From assembly GCF_024539675.1 (NCBI RefSeq), contig NZ_JAHHIT010000008.1, positions 1-38,241 of the forward strand: a stretch of 38,241 nt of DNA. Reading direction: 5' to 3'. The notes beneath the pieces are model-generated. The model searched no databases. It was given only the letters and a program-made list of their open reading frames with translations, and was not told where the DNA came from. Source of the stretch: Streptomyces hilarionis (GTDB taxonomy: Bacteria; Actinomycetota; Actinomycetes; Streptomycetales; Streptomycetaceae). Below, piece by piece: positions 1 through 9,410 of the stretch. The stretch's first letter is position 1. Each line of letters begins with the position of its first letter. The position numbers and the translations under genes were made by a program.

Positions 1-189
1 CCCCCCATTACTGCCGCCGCCCTGGCGCGAACCCCCTGTCAGCCGACGAGCCTGACGCGCTCGGCCCCGCGAGGATCCCCCGCCCCCGCCGGTCCCGCCG
101 AGTCCCGCACGCCGCACCCGGTTCCTGACATCCCGAACAGCACGCCGTCGCCTCGTGCGCCGATTCCTACGCCCTCTGCGGAGTCCACC
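1..189. other. Left-edge non-coding leader of the sugar uptake operon
   Basis: No gene is supported here. The last bases hold a GGAG ribosome site about seven bases before the ATG at 190. The heptamer CCGAACA at 133-139 recurs twice in front of araB (inside the repeats at 7620-7650), so this leader may carry a half-site for a shared sugar-responsive regulator. That is inference from one short match. No regulator gene lies inside the window on this side. Confidence 0.3.
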
Positions 190-1575
190 ATGTCGAAATT
201 CCTCTCAGCCGCCTCCTCGGCCCCCCTGAACCGCCGCGGTTTCCTCGCCGCGACCGGAGCCCTGACGCTCGCGAGCGCGCTCTCCGCATGCGGCGGCGAC
301 TCCGGCTCCGGCGGCTCCTCCGCCAAGCCGGTCACCCGGGCCGACATCGACAAGGCGATGAAGACGCCCACCGAGCTGACGTTCTGGACCTGGGTCCCCA
401 ACATCGACAAGGAGATCGCGCTCTTCCAGCAGAAGTACCCGGCCGTCAAGGTCAAGGTCGTCAACGCCGGACAGGGCGTCACCCACTACACGAAGCTGCG
501 CACCGCGCTCAAGGCGGGGAGCGGCGCCCCCGACGCCGTGCAGATCGAGTACCAGGCGATCCCGACGTTCACCATCACCGACAGCCTCCTGGACCTGCGC
601 CCGTACGGCGCCTCCGAGCTCAAGGACACCTTCGTCGACTGGACGTGGGGCCAGGTCTCCGGAGCGAACGGCGAGGTCTGGGCGATCCCGCAGGACACCG
701 GCCCGATGGGCATGCTCTACCGCAAGGACGTCTTCGACAAGCACAGGATCGAAGTCCCCACCACCTGGGACGAGTTCGCGGCCGCGGCCCGCACGCTCCA
801 CAAGGCCGACCCGAACGTCTACCTCACCAACCTCGCGGCGAACGAGGCGGCGGCCTGGCACGGCCTGCTCTGGCAGGCGGGTGCCAAGCCCTACGCCCTC
901 TCGGGCAAGAGCGACATCACCATCAGCGTCGACGACGCCGTCTCCCGCAAGCTCGGCGACTACTGGGGCGGCCTCGCCGAAGAAGGCGTCATCGGCACCG
1001 AGCCCGACTTCGCCGACTCCTGGTACGCCGCGCTCGACAAGGGCAGGTACGCCACCTGGATCACCGCGGCCTGGGGCCCGGCGTTCCTCTCCGGCTCGGC
1101 CAAGTCCACGGCCGGCCACTGGCGTGCGGCCCCGCTGCCGCAGTGGGACGCCGCCAAGCCCAGCTCGGGCAACTGGGGCGGGTCGACCACCGCGGTCGTC
1201 AGGAACTCCAAGAACCCGATCGCCGCCGCGCTGTTCGCCCAGTTCCTCAACAGCGACCCCGCGAGCGCGAAGATGTTCGCCACCGAGCAGTTCTTCTTCC
1301 CGGCGACCAAGGCCCTGCTCGGGGACGCGGGCTTCACGGGCGACGCGCCCACCTTCTACGGCGGGCAGAAGGTCAACCAGGTCTTCGCGGGCGTCAGTTC
1401 CACCGTCTCCCCGTCCTTCCAGTGGCCGCCGTTCCTCGACCAGGCCGCCACGGACTGGACCGAGACGGTCGGCACGTCGCTCGCCGACAGGACCGGCACC
1501 GTCCGCGCGCTGGGCGCCTGGCAGACGCGGCTCACCGGTTACGCCAAGAAGCAGGGCTTCACGGTCACGTCGTGA
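190..1575 (+). CDS. ABC transporter extracellular sugar-binding lipoprotein
   Basis: This 461-residue protein is the substrate-binding component of a carbohydrate ABC importer (bacterial solute-binding family 1). Its N-terminus has a twin-arginine motif (RRGFLAATG from residue 15), a hydrophobic stretch and a lipobox LSAC with Cys34, so it is predicted to be exported by Tat and anchored to the outer face of the membrane. A Gly/Ser-rich linker follows, then a sugar-binding fold containing LTFWTW near the start and a conserved GNWGGS region. The ATG has GGAG upstream. Two permease genes follow at once and no ATPase gene is present, as is usual for Streptomyces importers powered by a shared MsiK-type ATPase. 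The downstream arabinanase and ribulokinase suggest arabino-oligosaccharides as the substrate; that is inferred from context. Confidence 0.93.
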   Translation: MSKFLSAASSAPLNRRGFLAATGALTLASALSACGGDSGSGGSSAKPVTRADIDKAMKTPTELTFWTWVPNIDKEIALFQQKYPAVKVKVVNAGQGVTHYTKLRTALKAGSGAPDAVQIEYQAIPTFTITDSLLDLRPYGASELKDTFVDWTWGQVSGANGEVWAIPQDTGPMGMLYRKDVFDKHRIEVPTTWDEFAAAARTLHKADPNVYLTNLAANEAAAWHGLLWQAGAKPYALSGKSDITISVDDAVSRKLGDYWGGLAEEGVIGTEPDFADSWYAALDKGRYATWITAAWGPAFLSGSAKSTAGHWRAAPLPQWDAAKPSSGNWGGSTTAVVRNSKNPIAAALFAQFLNSDPASAKMFATEQFFFPATKALLGDAGFTGDAPTFYGGQKVNQVFAGVSSTVSPSFQWPPFLDQAATDWTETVGTSLADRTGTVRALGAWQTRLTGYAKKQGFTVTS

Positions 1576-1667
1576 CGCCCCCACCGGGACCCGCGCCCCT
1601 GTCAGCCCCTGCCTCCTCCGGCACGCGCCGTTCCCGCACCCGTTCCCTCCCTCAGAAAGGCCCGACC

Positions 1668-2609
1668 ATGACTGCCACAGCCGCGGCCTCCCCCAAAGGC
1701 CGGCGTCGAGACGGGCCGACCCGTCCCCGGCGCGGCGGAAGGCGCCACCGCCGGTCGGCAGGGCCGCTGTTCGTCGCACCTTTCATGGTGCTGTTCCTGC
1801 TGCTCTTCCTCGCCCCGCTCGGCTACGCCGCCTACCTCAGCCTCTACCAGGAGCGGCTGATCGGCGGGACGGTGTTCGTCGGCCTCGACAACTACCTCCA
1901 GGCCGTGAGCGACCCGCTCCTCGTGCACGGCGTGGTCCGCGTCGCGCTGTTCTTCGTGATCCAGGTCCCGTTGATGCTGCTGCTGGCGCTGGCCTTCGCG
2001 CTCGCGCTCGACAGCGGTCTGCTGCGGCTGGCCCGGGTGATCCGGCTCGGCATCTTCGTGCCGTACGCCGTGCCCAGCGTGGTCGCCGCCCTCATGTGGG
2101 GCTATCTGTACGGCCCTGACTTCGGCCCGTTCGCCCAGCTCAGCCACGACTTCAGCCTTCCGGCGCCGCACTTCCTCAGCGACGGCTGGATGCTGGGGAG
2201 CCTCGCGAACATCGTGACCTGGGAGTTCGTCGGCTACAACATGATCATCCTGTACGCCGCGCTGCGCACGATCCCGCCGGAGCTGTACGAGGCCGCCGCG
2301 ATGGACGGCGCGGGCGCCTGGCGCATCGCCGTGTCGATCAAGCTGCCCGCGCTGCGCCCGGCGCTGCTGCTCACCCTGCTGTTCTCCGTCATCGGCAGCT
2401 TCCAGCTCTTCAACGAGCCCAACCTGCTGATGAAGATCGCCCCCGACGTGATCAGCAGCTCCTACACCGCGAACCTCTACGCCTACTCCCTCGCCTTCAC
2501 CGGCCAGCAGGTCAACTACGCCGCCACGGTGTCCTTCCTCCTCGGCCTCGTCATCGTGATCGTCTCCTACGCCGTCCTGCTCACCGCGAACCGCAGGAGG
2601 ACGTCATGA
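1668..2609 (+). CDS. Sugar ABC transporter permease, MalF/UgpA type
   Basis: A 313-residue inner-membrane permease. A basic N-terminus of about 35 residues precedes six predicted membrane segments. The EAA loop that contacts the ATPase is visible (YEAAAMDGAGAWR, followed by IKLPALRPALLL). The frame is open far upstream, but the ATG at 1668 is chosen because AGAAAGG lies just ahead of it and because earlier codons overlap the binding-protein gene and show no family resemblance. Its stop overlaps the start of the second permease (ATGA), so the two are translationally coupled and should form the heterodimeric channel of the importer. Confidence 0.93.
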   Translation: MTATAAASPKGRRRDGPTRPRRGGRRHRRSAGPLFVAPFMVLFLLLFLAPLGYAAYLSLYQERLIGGTVFVGLDNYLQAVSDPLLVHGVVRVALFFVIQVPLMLLLALAFALALDSGLLRLARVIRLGIFVPYAVPSVVAALMWGYLYGPDFGPFAQLSHDFSLPAPHFLSDGWMLGSLANIVTWEFVGYNMIILYAALRTIPPELYEAAAMDGAGAWRIAVSIKLPALRPALLLTLLFSVIGSFQLFNEPNLLMKIAPDVISSSYTANLYAYSLAFTGQQVNYAATVSFLLGLVIVIVSYAVLLTANRRRTS

Positions 2610-3568
2610 CGACCACTCCCCGGCCCTCGGCCTCGCTCATGCAGAGCCCCCCGCCCCCGGCCGCCGCGGCGGTGAAGCCGGCCCGGGGCGCCCTGCCCAG
2701 ACGGCCGCCCCGGCCCGGACCCCGCCGCAGCACCCCGCTGACCATCGCCATGCTGGCCGTCCTGGCCTACTTCCTGCTCCCCCTGTGCTGGCTGGTCATC
2801 GCCTCCACCAAGAGCACCCAGGACCTGATCAACACGTTCGGCCTGTGGTTCTCGCACGCCCCGCAGCTGCTGACCAACGTCAGGGACACCTTCGCCCAGG
2901 ACGACGGCGTCTTCGTGCACTGGCTGCTCAACACGGTCGTCTACGCCGGGGTCAGCTCCTGCGGCGCCGCCCTGCTGGCGGCGGCCGGCGGGTACGGGTT
3001 CGCCAAGTTCCGCTTCCGCGGCGACCGGGCCGCCTTCCACCTCGTCGTCGGCGCCGTCATGGTCCCGGCCACCGCGCTGGCCATCCCGACCTATCTGCTG
3101 TTCGCGAAGGCCGGCCTGGTCAACACCCCGTGGGCCGTCATCCTGCCCTCCCTGGTCAATCCCTTCGGCCTCTATCTGATGCGCGTCCACGCCGAGGACG
3201 CCGTGCCGGAGAGCATCCTGGAGGCCGCCCGCATCGACGGGGCCGGCGAGCTGCGGATCTTCTTCCGGATCGTGCTCCGGCTGCTCGCTCCCGGCCTGGT
3301 GACGGTCCTGCTGTTCACACTGGTGGCGACCTGGAACAACTACTTCCTGCCGCTGATCATGCTCAACGACCCGGACCTGTACCCGATCACGGTCGGCCTG
3401 TCCTCCTGGGCCGCGCAGGCCCAGAACGGCGGTTCCGGCGCCAGCAGCGACATGCTCGCGCTCGTGGTGACCGGCTCGCTGATCTCCGTCGTCCCGCTCG
3501 TCGTGGCCTTCCTGATGCTCCAGCGGTACTGGCAGAGCGGCCTCGCCTCCGGCGGCGTCAAGCAGTAG
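2606..3568 (+). CDS. Sugar ABC transporter permease, MalG/UgpE type
   Basis: A 320-residue permease with six predicted membrane segments and the MalG-type EAA loop (SILEAARIDGAGELRIFFRIVLR). The N-terminal 40 residues are Pro/Ala/Arg-rich and probably cytoplasmic. The start ATG overlaps the stop of the preceding permease by four bases, with AGGAGG just upstream, a typical coupled arrangement. It completes the membrane part of the importer. The glycoside hydrolase gene begins 43 bases later, so transporter and hydrolases probably share one transcript. Confidence 0.93.
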   Translation: MTTTPRPSASLMQSPPPPAAAAVKPARGALPRRPPRPGPRRSTPLTIAMLAVLAYFLLPLCWLVIASTKSTQDLINTFGLWFSHAPQLLTNVRDTFAQDDGVFVHWLLNTVVYAGVSSCGAALLAAAGGYGFAKFRFRGDRAAFHLVVGAVMVPATALAIPTYLLFAKAGLVNTPWAVILPSLVNPFGLYLMRVHAEDAVPESILEAARIDGAGELRIFFRIVLRLLAPGLVTVLLFTLVATWNNYFLPLIMLNDPDLYPITVGLSSWAAQAQNGGSGASSDMLALVVTGSLISVVPLVVAFLMLQRYWQSGLASGGVKQ

Positions 3569-3611
3569 CGCGCACCTCTCCCGTCTTCCCCGTCTCCCGG
3601 AGGTTCCCCCC

Positions 3612-5762
3612 ATGGCGGCCCTGCCTGCCCGTGTCCTGTTCGGCGCCGCGTACTACCACGAGTACACGCCCGCCTACGACCCCGAACTCCGGCCGGACGA
3701 AAGGCTGAAGGCCGATCTGGACCTGATGGCCGAGGCGCACTTCACCGTCATCCGGGTCGGCGAGTCCGTCTGGTCGACCTGGGAGCCCACGAACGGCGCC
3801 TTCGACCTGGACTGGCTCCAGCCCGTCCTGGACGGAGCCCACGAACGCGGCATCTCCGTCATCCTCGGCACCCCGACGTACGCCGCACCGCAGTGGCTGG
3901 CCCGGCAGTACCCGGAGATCACCGCTGAGCGCGCCACCGGGCAGCGGATGGGCTGGGGCGCGCGGCAGGAGATCGACTTCACGCACCCCGCGTTCCGGTT
4001 CCACGCCGAGCGGGTGATCCGCAGGATCGCGGCGCGCTACGCCGACCATCCGGCGGTCCTCGGCTGGCAGGTCGACAACGAGCCCGGCCTGCACCTCCTC
4101 CACAACCGCGGAGTCTTCCAGCGGTTCGTGGACCACCTGCGGGAGACGTACGGGGACGTCGAGACCCTCAACCGCGAGTGGGGCCTGGTCTACTGGTCGC
4201 ACCGGCTCTCCGACTGGTCCGACCTGTGGACGCCCGACGGCAACGAGCAGCCCCAGTACGACGTCGCCTGGCGGGAGTTCCAGGCCCGCCAGGTCACCGA
4301 GTTCATCGGCTGGCAGGCGGACATCGTCCGCGAGTACGCGCGTGCCGGGCAGTTCGTCACCACCTGCATCTCGTACACGCGGCAGGGGGTGGCCGACGAC
4401 GAGCTCGCCGCCCGGCTCGACGTCGCGTCCGGCAACCCGTACTACGACATGCAGGACGGCCTGCTGCTGCCCGACCCCACCCCCGACACCCACGAGCAGA
4501 AGTGGAAGACCACCGGGGTGTGGTCGATGTACCAGACCGCGGACTGGATGTTCTCCTCCCGCCAGGAGCCCTTCCTGGTCACCGAGACCAACGCCCAGAG
4601 CATCGGCTTCGCGTGGGACAACCGCCCCGGCTACGACGGCCAGTGGCGTCAGGCCGCCTGGGCGCACGTGGCGCGCGGCGCCCGCATGATCGAGTACTGG
4701 CAGTGGCAGACCCTGCGCTTCGGCGCGGAGACCTACTGGGGCGGTGTCCTCCCGCACACCGGCCGGCCAGGCCGCGCCCATGCCGAAACGGCGCGGCTGG
4801 GCGCGGAGTTCGACAGGGCGGGCTCCCTCGTCGCCGGTCTCGAACCCGACGCCGACATCACGATGGTCTACTCGACGCCGAGCAAGTGGCTGATGCAGAA
4901 GTACCCGCCGCTCGCGACCCCGGACGGCGCACCGGACTCCGCCGCCTACCACCGCCTCTTCGACCCCTTCTACCGGGGCGCCTTCGACGCGCGCCGCCAG
5001 GTGCGGATCGTGCACGCCCGGCAGCTCGGGGACACGACCCCCGAGGAGGCGGTGCGACGTCACCCCGTCCTCGTCGCCCCGGCCCTGTACGTCGTCGACG
5101 ACGCCACCCTCGACTGGCTGGCGGCCTACGCCGAGGCGGGCGGCCACCTGGTCCTGGGGCCCCGCACCGGGTACGCCGACCACGAGGCCAGGGCCCGGCT
5201 CACCCCGGCCCCCGGCCGCCTCGCCGACGCCGCGGGGGCCACGTACGACGAGTTCAGCAACCTCCACCGGGAGGTCCCCGTGCACGCTGCGCCCGGCAGC
5301 CCGCTGCGGCTCCCGGCGACCGCCGCGGCGACCCACTGGATCGAGTGCCTGGACGCCACCGACGCCGAGGTCCTCGCGGGCTACGACCACCCGCACTTCG
5401 GCCGGTGGCCGGCCGTCACCACCCGCCGTCACGGCGCGGGCCGGGTCACCACCGTCGGCACGGCGCCGGGCCGCGACCTCGCCCGGGCGCTCGCCGAGTG
5501 GCTGGCGCCCGCCGCGAGCCACGCGTGGCAGGACCTGCCCGAGTCGGTCACCGCAGCGACCGGCGTCTCCCCCGACGGCCGTCGCGTCCACATCGTCCAC
5601 AACTGGAGCTGGGAGTCCGCACGCGTGAGCGCGCCGGCCGATCTCTCCGACGTCCTGGACGGCACGTCCGTTCCCGCCGGTGCACCGCTGGACCTCGGTC
5701 CGTGGGACGTCCGCGTGCTGATCACCGCAAACACCGTGATTTCCCCGAAGGAGGGGCAGTGA
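3612..5762 (+). CDS. Glycoside hydrolase family 42 (beta-galactosidase or arabinopyranosidase)
   Basis: A 716-residue GH42 enzyme of usual length. It has the TIM barrel, with the acid/base Glu157 in WQVDNEPG and the nucleophile Glu325 in FLVTETNAQS, followed by the trimerisation domain and a small C-terminal beta domain. There is no signal peptide, so it acts in the cytoplasm on imported oligosaccharides. Known GH42 members remove terminal beta-galactosyl residues, and some act on alpha-L-arabinopyranosides. The neighbouring importer, GH93-like enzyme and ribulokinase make a role on arabinose- or arabinogalactan-derived sugars plausible, but sequence alone does not fix the substrate. GGAGG precedes the ATG. 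The stop overlaps the start of the next gene. Confidence 0.92.
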   Translation: MAALPARVLFGAAYYHEYTPAYDPELRPDERLKADLDLMAEAHFTVIRVGESVWSTWEPTNGAFDLDWLQPVLDGAHERGISVILGTPTYAAPQWLARQYPEITAERATGQRMGWGARQEIDFTHPAFRFHAERVIRRIAARYADHPAVLGWQVDNEPGLHLLHNRGVFQRFVDHLRETYGDVETLNREWGLVYWSHRLSDWSDLWTPDGNEQPQYDVAWREFQARQVTEFIGWQADIVREYARAGQFVTTCISYTRQGVADDELAARLDVASGNPYYDMQDGLLLPDPTPDTHEQKWKTTGVWSMYQTADWMFSSRQEPFLVTETNAQSIGFAWDNRPGYDGQWRQAAWAHVARGARMIEYWQWQTLRFGAETYWGGVLPHTGRPGRAHAETARLGAEFDRAGSLVAGLEPDADITMVYSTPSKWLMQKYPPLATPDGAPDSAAYHRLFDPFYRGAFDARRQVRIVHARQLGDTTPEEAVRRHPVLVAPALYVVDDATLDWLAAYAEAGGHLVLGPRTGYADHEARARLTPAPGRLADAAGATYDEFSNLHREVPVHAAPGSPLRLPATAAATHWIECLDATDAEVLAGYDHPHFGRWPAVTTRRHGAGRVTTVGTAPGRDLARALAEWLAPAASHAWQDLPESVTAATGVSPDGRRVHIVHNWSWESARVSAPADLSDVLDGTSVPAGAPLDLGPWDVRVLITANTVISPKEGQ

Positions 5763-7564
5763 AGAGAAGCACCACAGCGAAGGCGCTGGGCAGCTCCGTC
5801 GTGGCAGCGGCACTGCTGGCCGGCTCCATGGCCGGCGCGCAGGCGTACAACCCCACGGGCGGGACCATGTACCGGCTCGGCGGCGAACCGTGCCTGAAGG
5901 GGCGGGGCAACTGCGCGGTCTATCCGAAGTCGGCCCAGCTCCCCGGGGGACGGCTGGTCGCGTCGTTCGAGAAGTCGACGGTCGTGACCTCGTCGGGCAG
6001 CGCGGCAGGGCAGACCCTGCCGGTCTACAAGAGCGACGACGACGGCACGAGCTGGCAGCCGCTGTCGGAGGTGAAGGCCCCGGCGTACCTCTCCGAGGAT
6101 CCCGAGTACGCCAAGTACACGAGCAACTGGACCAACCCCTACCTGTACGTCCTCCCGCAGAAGGTCGGCGGGATGAGGGCCGGCACCCTGCTCCTGGCGA
6201 GCGTCGTCTCCGGTGACGACGCCTACTACAAGGAGCACAAGGCGGCCGACCCGAACTGGATCCCGTCCAACGACGGGGACCGCGCCGATCTGGCCATCGC
6301 CCTGTACTCCAGCACCGACGACGGCAGGAGCTGGAAGGTCGTCGGCGTCGTGGCGACCGGCGGCCGGCAGGGCGGCAGCGCGGGCGCGGTCGGCAGGAAC
6401 GTCGCGGCCGCCAACAGATACCAGCAGGTGGACCCGCTGTGGGAGCCGTACCTGATGGTCTACAAGGGCAGGCTGGTCTGCTACTACTCCGACGAGAACG
6501 ACTACACCGGCTTCGACCCGGTCACCGGCGTCCCCCGGAAGGACCCCGCCAACGACACGGCCACCGACTCGCACGGCCAGATCCTCGTGCACCGGACCTG
6601 GGACGGGACGGGGGCGGGCTGGAGCGACCCCGTCGTCGACGTCGCCGGGTCCGTCCAGGACATGGGCGGCGGCAGGACCGAGATCGGCGGCGGCCGGCCG
6701 GGCATGACCAACGTCGTCCCCACGGCGGACGGCCGGTGGATGCTCACCTTCGAGTACTGGGGCGGCGGTGCCGACACCCGGTACGTCCTCGCCGACGACC
6801 CGCTGAAGTTCTTCAAGGGCAGCCGGACCGGCATGTCGGTCGGCTCGCTGCCGGTCGTCGCCGGTTCCCGTCCGCTCACCGGCGGCGGCAGCCCGGTCCT
6901 GATCCGGCTGCCCGACGGGCGCCTGGTCTACAACGCGGCGAGCAGCGGCGACGTGTGGGTCAACGACAGCGGTCGCAGCGACGGCGTGTGGACGGAGTAC
7001 CGGACGACGTCGCCGGCCGGCTACAGCCGCAACCTCCAGTACGTCGCCGGCACCGGCCGCATAGCGATCCTCAACAACCAGGGCGTCTCCACGATCGCCT
7101 ACGCCGAGGTGGACCTCGGCGACTCGGCCGGCGCCTACCACCGTCTGGTCAACCGCAAGACGGGCCAGGTCATCGGCACCGGCAACAGGAGCAACGACGC
7201 CGACCTCGGCAACGCCGACGCGCCGGACGTGGTCCTGGAGGACGCCGGCGCCGCGGCCGACCCGGACACCCAGCAGTGGCACGTGGTGACCGAGCCGAAC
7301 GGCGGAACGACCCTGCTGAACAGGTCGGGGGGCCGCGCCGCTGCGATCTGGACGGGCAACGCCACCGCCGGACAGCGCATCGGCCAGTGGGTCGACGACA
7401 GCGCGACGGGCAGCTGGACCCTCGTCAAGGGCTCCGACGGCTACTACAAGCTCCAGGCACTCAGGAACACCAGCCTGTACCTGACCGGCGCGAGCACCGA
7501 CGCCCCGCTCACCCTTCAGGCCGCGGCCACCGACGGCTCGCAGGACTGGAAGCTCGTCCGGTAG
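5759..7564 (+). CDS. Secreted GH93-like exo-arabinanase with ricin-type lectin domain
   Basis: A 601-residue secreted protein starting at GTG 5759, which overlaps the GH42 stop and has GAAGGAGGGG just upstream. A Sec signal peptide covers residues 1-29 (cleavage after AQA). Residues 30-455 form a predicted beta-propeller with two Asp-box motifs (SDDDGTSW at 92, SSTDDGRSW at 184) and the DPLWEPYL segment (Glu229) characteristic of family GH93, which releases arabinobiose from linear 1,5-alpha-L-arabinan. Residues 459-601 resemble a ricin B-type carbohydrate-binding domain. It would cut polymer outside the cell and feed the adjacent importer. A sialidase-like function is the main alternative because Asp-box propellers are shared, but the arabinose context favours GH93. 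Confidence 0.82.
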   Translation: MKRSTTAKALGSSVVAAALLAGSMAGAQAYNPTGGTMYRLGGEPCLKGRGNCAVYPKSAQLPGGRLVASFEKSTVVTSSGSAAGQTLPVYKSDDDGTSWQPLSEVKAPAYLSEDPEYAKYTSNWTNPYLYVLPQKVGGMRAGTLLLASVVSGDDAYYKEHKAADPNWIPSNDGDRADLAIALYSSTDDGRSWKVVGVVATGGRQGGSAGAVGRNVAAANRYQQVDPLWEPYLMVYKGRLVCYYSDENDYTGFDPVTGVPRKDPANDTATDSHGQILVHRTWDGTGAGWSDPVVDVAGSVQDMGGGRTEIGGGRPGMTNVVPTADGRWMLTFEYWGGGADTRYVLADDPLKFFKGSRTGMSVGSLPVVAGSRPLTGGGSPVLIRLPDGRLVYNAASSGDVWVNDSGRSDGVWTEYRTTSPAGYSRNLQYVAGTGRIAILNNQGVSTIAYAEVDLGDSAGAYHRLVNRKTGQVIGTGNRSNDADLGNADAPDVVLEDAGAAADPDTQQWHVVTEPNGGTTLLNRSGGRAAAIWTGNATAGQRIGQWVDDSATGSWTLVKGSDGYYKLQALRNTSLYLTGASTDAPLTLQAAATDGSQDWKLVR

Positions 7565-7575
7565 GCCGTAACCCC

Positions 7576-7604
7576 GGGGGCCTGGCGTCCGTTGCCAGGC
7601 CCCT
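7576..7604 (+). terminator. Hairpin terminator after the arabinanase gene
   Basis: GGGGCCTGGC and GCCAGGCCCC form a perfect 10-bp stem around a 7-base loop, 13 bases after the arabinanase stop. There is no U-tract, as is common in Streptomyces. It should end or attenuate the importer-hydrolase transcript before araB. Confidence 0.75.
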
Positions 7605-7619
7605 CCCTCCATTCGCACA

Positions 7620-7650
7620 TCCGAACACCGGCCGGAGTTCCGAACACCGG
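7620..7650 (+). promoter_or_regulatory. 12-bp direct repeat upstream of araB, candidate operator
   Basis: TCCGAACACCGG occurs twice, at 7620-7631 and 7639-7650, with start points 19 bases apart, so both copies lie on nearly the same face of the helix. The repeat sits between the terminator and the araB start, where a promoter for araB is expected. Part of it (CCGAACA) recurs at 133-139 ahead of the importer gene. It could bind the regulator of this sugar locus. No binding factor can be named. Confidence 0.4.
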
Positions 7651-7703
7651 ATCGGACGGCCGGCCGGCCGACGCGACCCCTCTCCCGAAGGGACAGCCGA
7701 CCT

Positions 7704-9395
7704 GTGAACACCGACCGCGACGCCCTCCCGGCCCTCGACCCCTGCGTCGTGGGAATCGACTACGGCACGCTCTCCGGACGGGTCGTGGTGGTCCGCGTCC
7801 GGGACGGCGCCGAACTGGGCACGGCCGAGCACCCGTACACCCACGCGGTCCTGGACGAGGCGCTGCCCGACGGCACCGATCTGCCCCCGGACTGGGCGCT
7901 CCAGGTTCCGTCGGACTACCTCGACGTCCTGCGCGTCGCCGTCCCCGAGGCCCTGGCCCGTTCTGGCGTGCGACCCGAGCGGATCGTGGGCGTCGGCACG
8001 GACTTCACCGCGTGCACGGTGCTCCCGGTGCTGGCCGACGGCACCCCGCTGTGCGAACTGCCCCAGTACGGCGGCCGTCCGCACGCGTACGTCAAGCTGT
8101 GGCGCCACCACGCCGCCCAGTCCCAGGCCGACCGCATCACCGCGCTGGCCACCGAGCGCGAGGAGCCCTGGATCAGGCGGTACGGCGGGAAGATCTCCTC
8201 GGAGTGGGAGTTCGCCAAGGCACTGCAACTGCTGGAGGAGGACCCGGAGGTCTACGCCCGCACCGAGCGGTGGATCGAGGCGGCGGACTGGATCGTGTGG
8301 CGGCTGTGCGGGACGTACGTCCGCAACGCCTGCACGGCGGGCTACAAGGGGCAGTTCCAGGACGGCGCCTATCCCTCCCGCGAGTACCTCGCCGCCCTCG
8401 ATCCCGGATTCGCCGACTTCGTGACCGACAAGCTGGATCACCCGATCGGTCAACTCGGCTCCCTGGCAGGCAGGTTGACGGCGGAGGCGGCAGCGTGGAC
8501 GGGGCTGCCGGAGGGCATCGCGGTGTGCGTGGGCAACGTCGACGCGCATGTGACCGCGCCCGCCGCGACCGCAGTCGAGCCCGGCCGGATGGTCGCCATC
8601 ATGGGCACCTCCACCTGCCACGTCATGAGCTCCGACCGATGGGCCGAGGTGCCGGGCATGTGCGGCGTCGTCGACGGGGGGATCCTGCCGGGCCTGTGGG
8701 GCTACGAGGCCGGGCAGAGCGGCGTCGGGGACATCTTCGGCTGGTTCGTCCGCACGGGCTTCCCCGCGTCGTACGCGCAGGAGGCCGCCGCCCTCGGCCG
8801 CGACCCGCACGAACACCTCACCGCCCTCGCGGCGCGCCAGCGGGTCGGCGAGCACGGGCTGATCGCCCTCGACTGGCACAGCGGCAACCGCTCCGTCCTG
8901 GTCGACCACGACCTGAGCGGGGTCGTCGTCGGCCAGACGCTGTCGACCCGCCCCGAGGACGTCTACCGCGCCCTGCTGGAGGCCACCGCGTTCGGCACCC
9001 GGACCGTCATCGAGACGTTCGAGGCGGCCGGAGTGCCGGTGCGGGAGCTGATCGTCGCGGGCGGTCTGACGAAGAACGCGCTGCTCATGCAGATCTACGC
9101 CGACGTCACCCGCCGTCCCCTCGGCGTCGTCGACTCGGCGCAGGGGCCCGCCCTGGGCTCGGCCATGCACGCGGCGGTGGCGGCCGGGGCGTATCCGGAC
9201 ATCCGGGCCGCCGCCCTGGCCATGGGCAAGGCGCGCCCCGGCGTCCACCTGCCCGACCCCGAGCGGGCGGCGGCCTACGACCGCCTGTTCGCCGAGTACC
9301 GGCTGCTGCACGACTACTTCGGACGCGGCGCCAACGACGTCATGCACCGACTGCGCCGACTGCGTGCCGAGGCCTCCCCCTCCCCGTCCTCCTGA
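7704..9395 (+). CDS. araB: L-ribulokinase
   Basis: A 563-residue FGGY-family kinase that phosphorylates L-ribulose to L-ribulose 5-phosphate, the second step of bacterial arabinose catabolism. Evidence includes the N-terminal phosphate loop (GIDYGTLSGR), GVGTDFTACTVLP, the central GRMVAIMGTSTCHVM and the C-terminal AGGLTKNALLMQIYAD, with the length and order typical of AraB rather than xylulokinase or glycerol kinase. The GTG start has AAGGGA ten bases upstream. It follows a hairpin terminator, so it probably has its own promoter. The isomerase expected to supply its substrate is only a short remnant immediately downstream, so this kinase depends on an isomerase elsewhere or is stranded. Confidence 0.93.
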   Translation: MNTDRDALPALDPCVVGIDYGTLSGRVVVVRVRDGAELGTAEHPYTHAVLDEALPDGTDLPPDWALQVPSDYLDVLRVAVPEALARSGVRPERIVGVGTDFTACTVLPVLADGTPLCELPQYGGRPHAYVKLWRHHAAQSQADRITALATEREEPWIRRYGGKISSEWEFAKALQLLEEDPEVYARTERWIEAADWIVWRLCGTYVRNACTAGYKGQFQDGAYPSREYLAALDPGFADFVTDKLDHPIGQLGSLAGRLTAEAAAWTGLPEGIAVCVGNVDAHVTAPAATAVEPGRMVAIMGTSTCHVMSSDRWAEVPGMCGVVDGGILPGLWGYEAGQSGVGDIFGWFVRTGFPASYAQEAAALGRDPHEHLTALAARQRVGEHGLIALDWHSGNRSVLVDHDLSGVVVGQTLSTRPEDVYRALLEATAFGTRTVIETFEAAGVPVRELIVAGGLTKNALLMQIYADVTRRPLGVVDSAQGPALGSAMHAAVAAGAYPDIRAAALAMGKARPGVHLPDPERAAAYDRLFAEYRLLHDYFGRGANDVMHRLRRLRAEASPSPSS

Positions 9396-9410
9396 CCTGA
9401 AAGGACACCC

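Noticed and set aside
3558..5813. A 751-codon open frame on the minus strand opposite the GH42 gene
   Set aside because: GH42 motifs on the plus strand are unambiguous and the antisense product is low-complexity, so this is a shadow frame.
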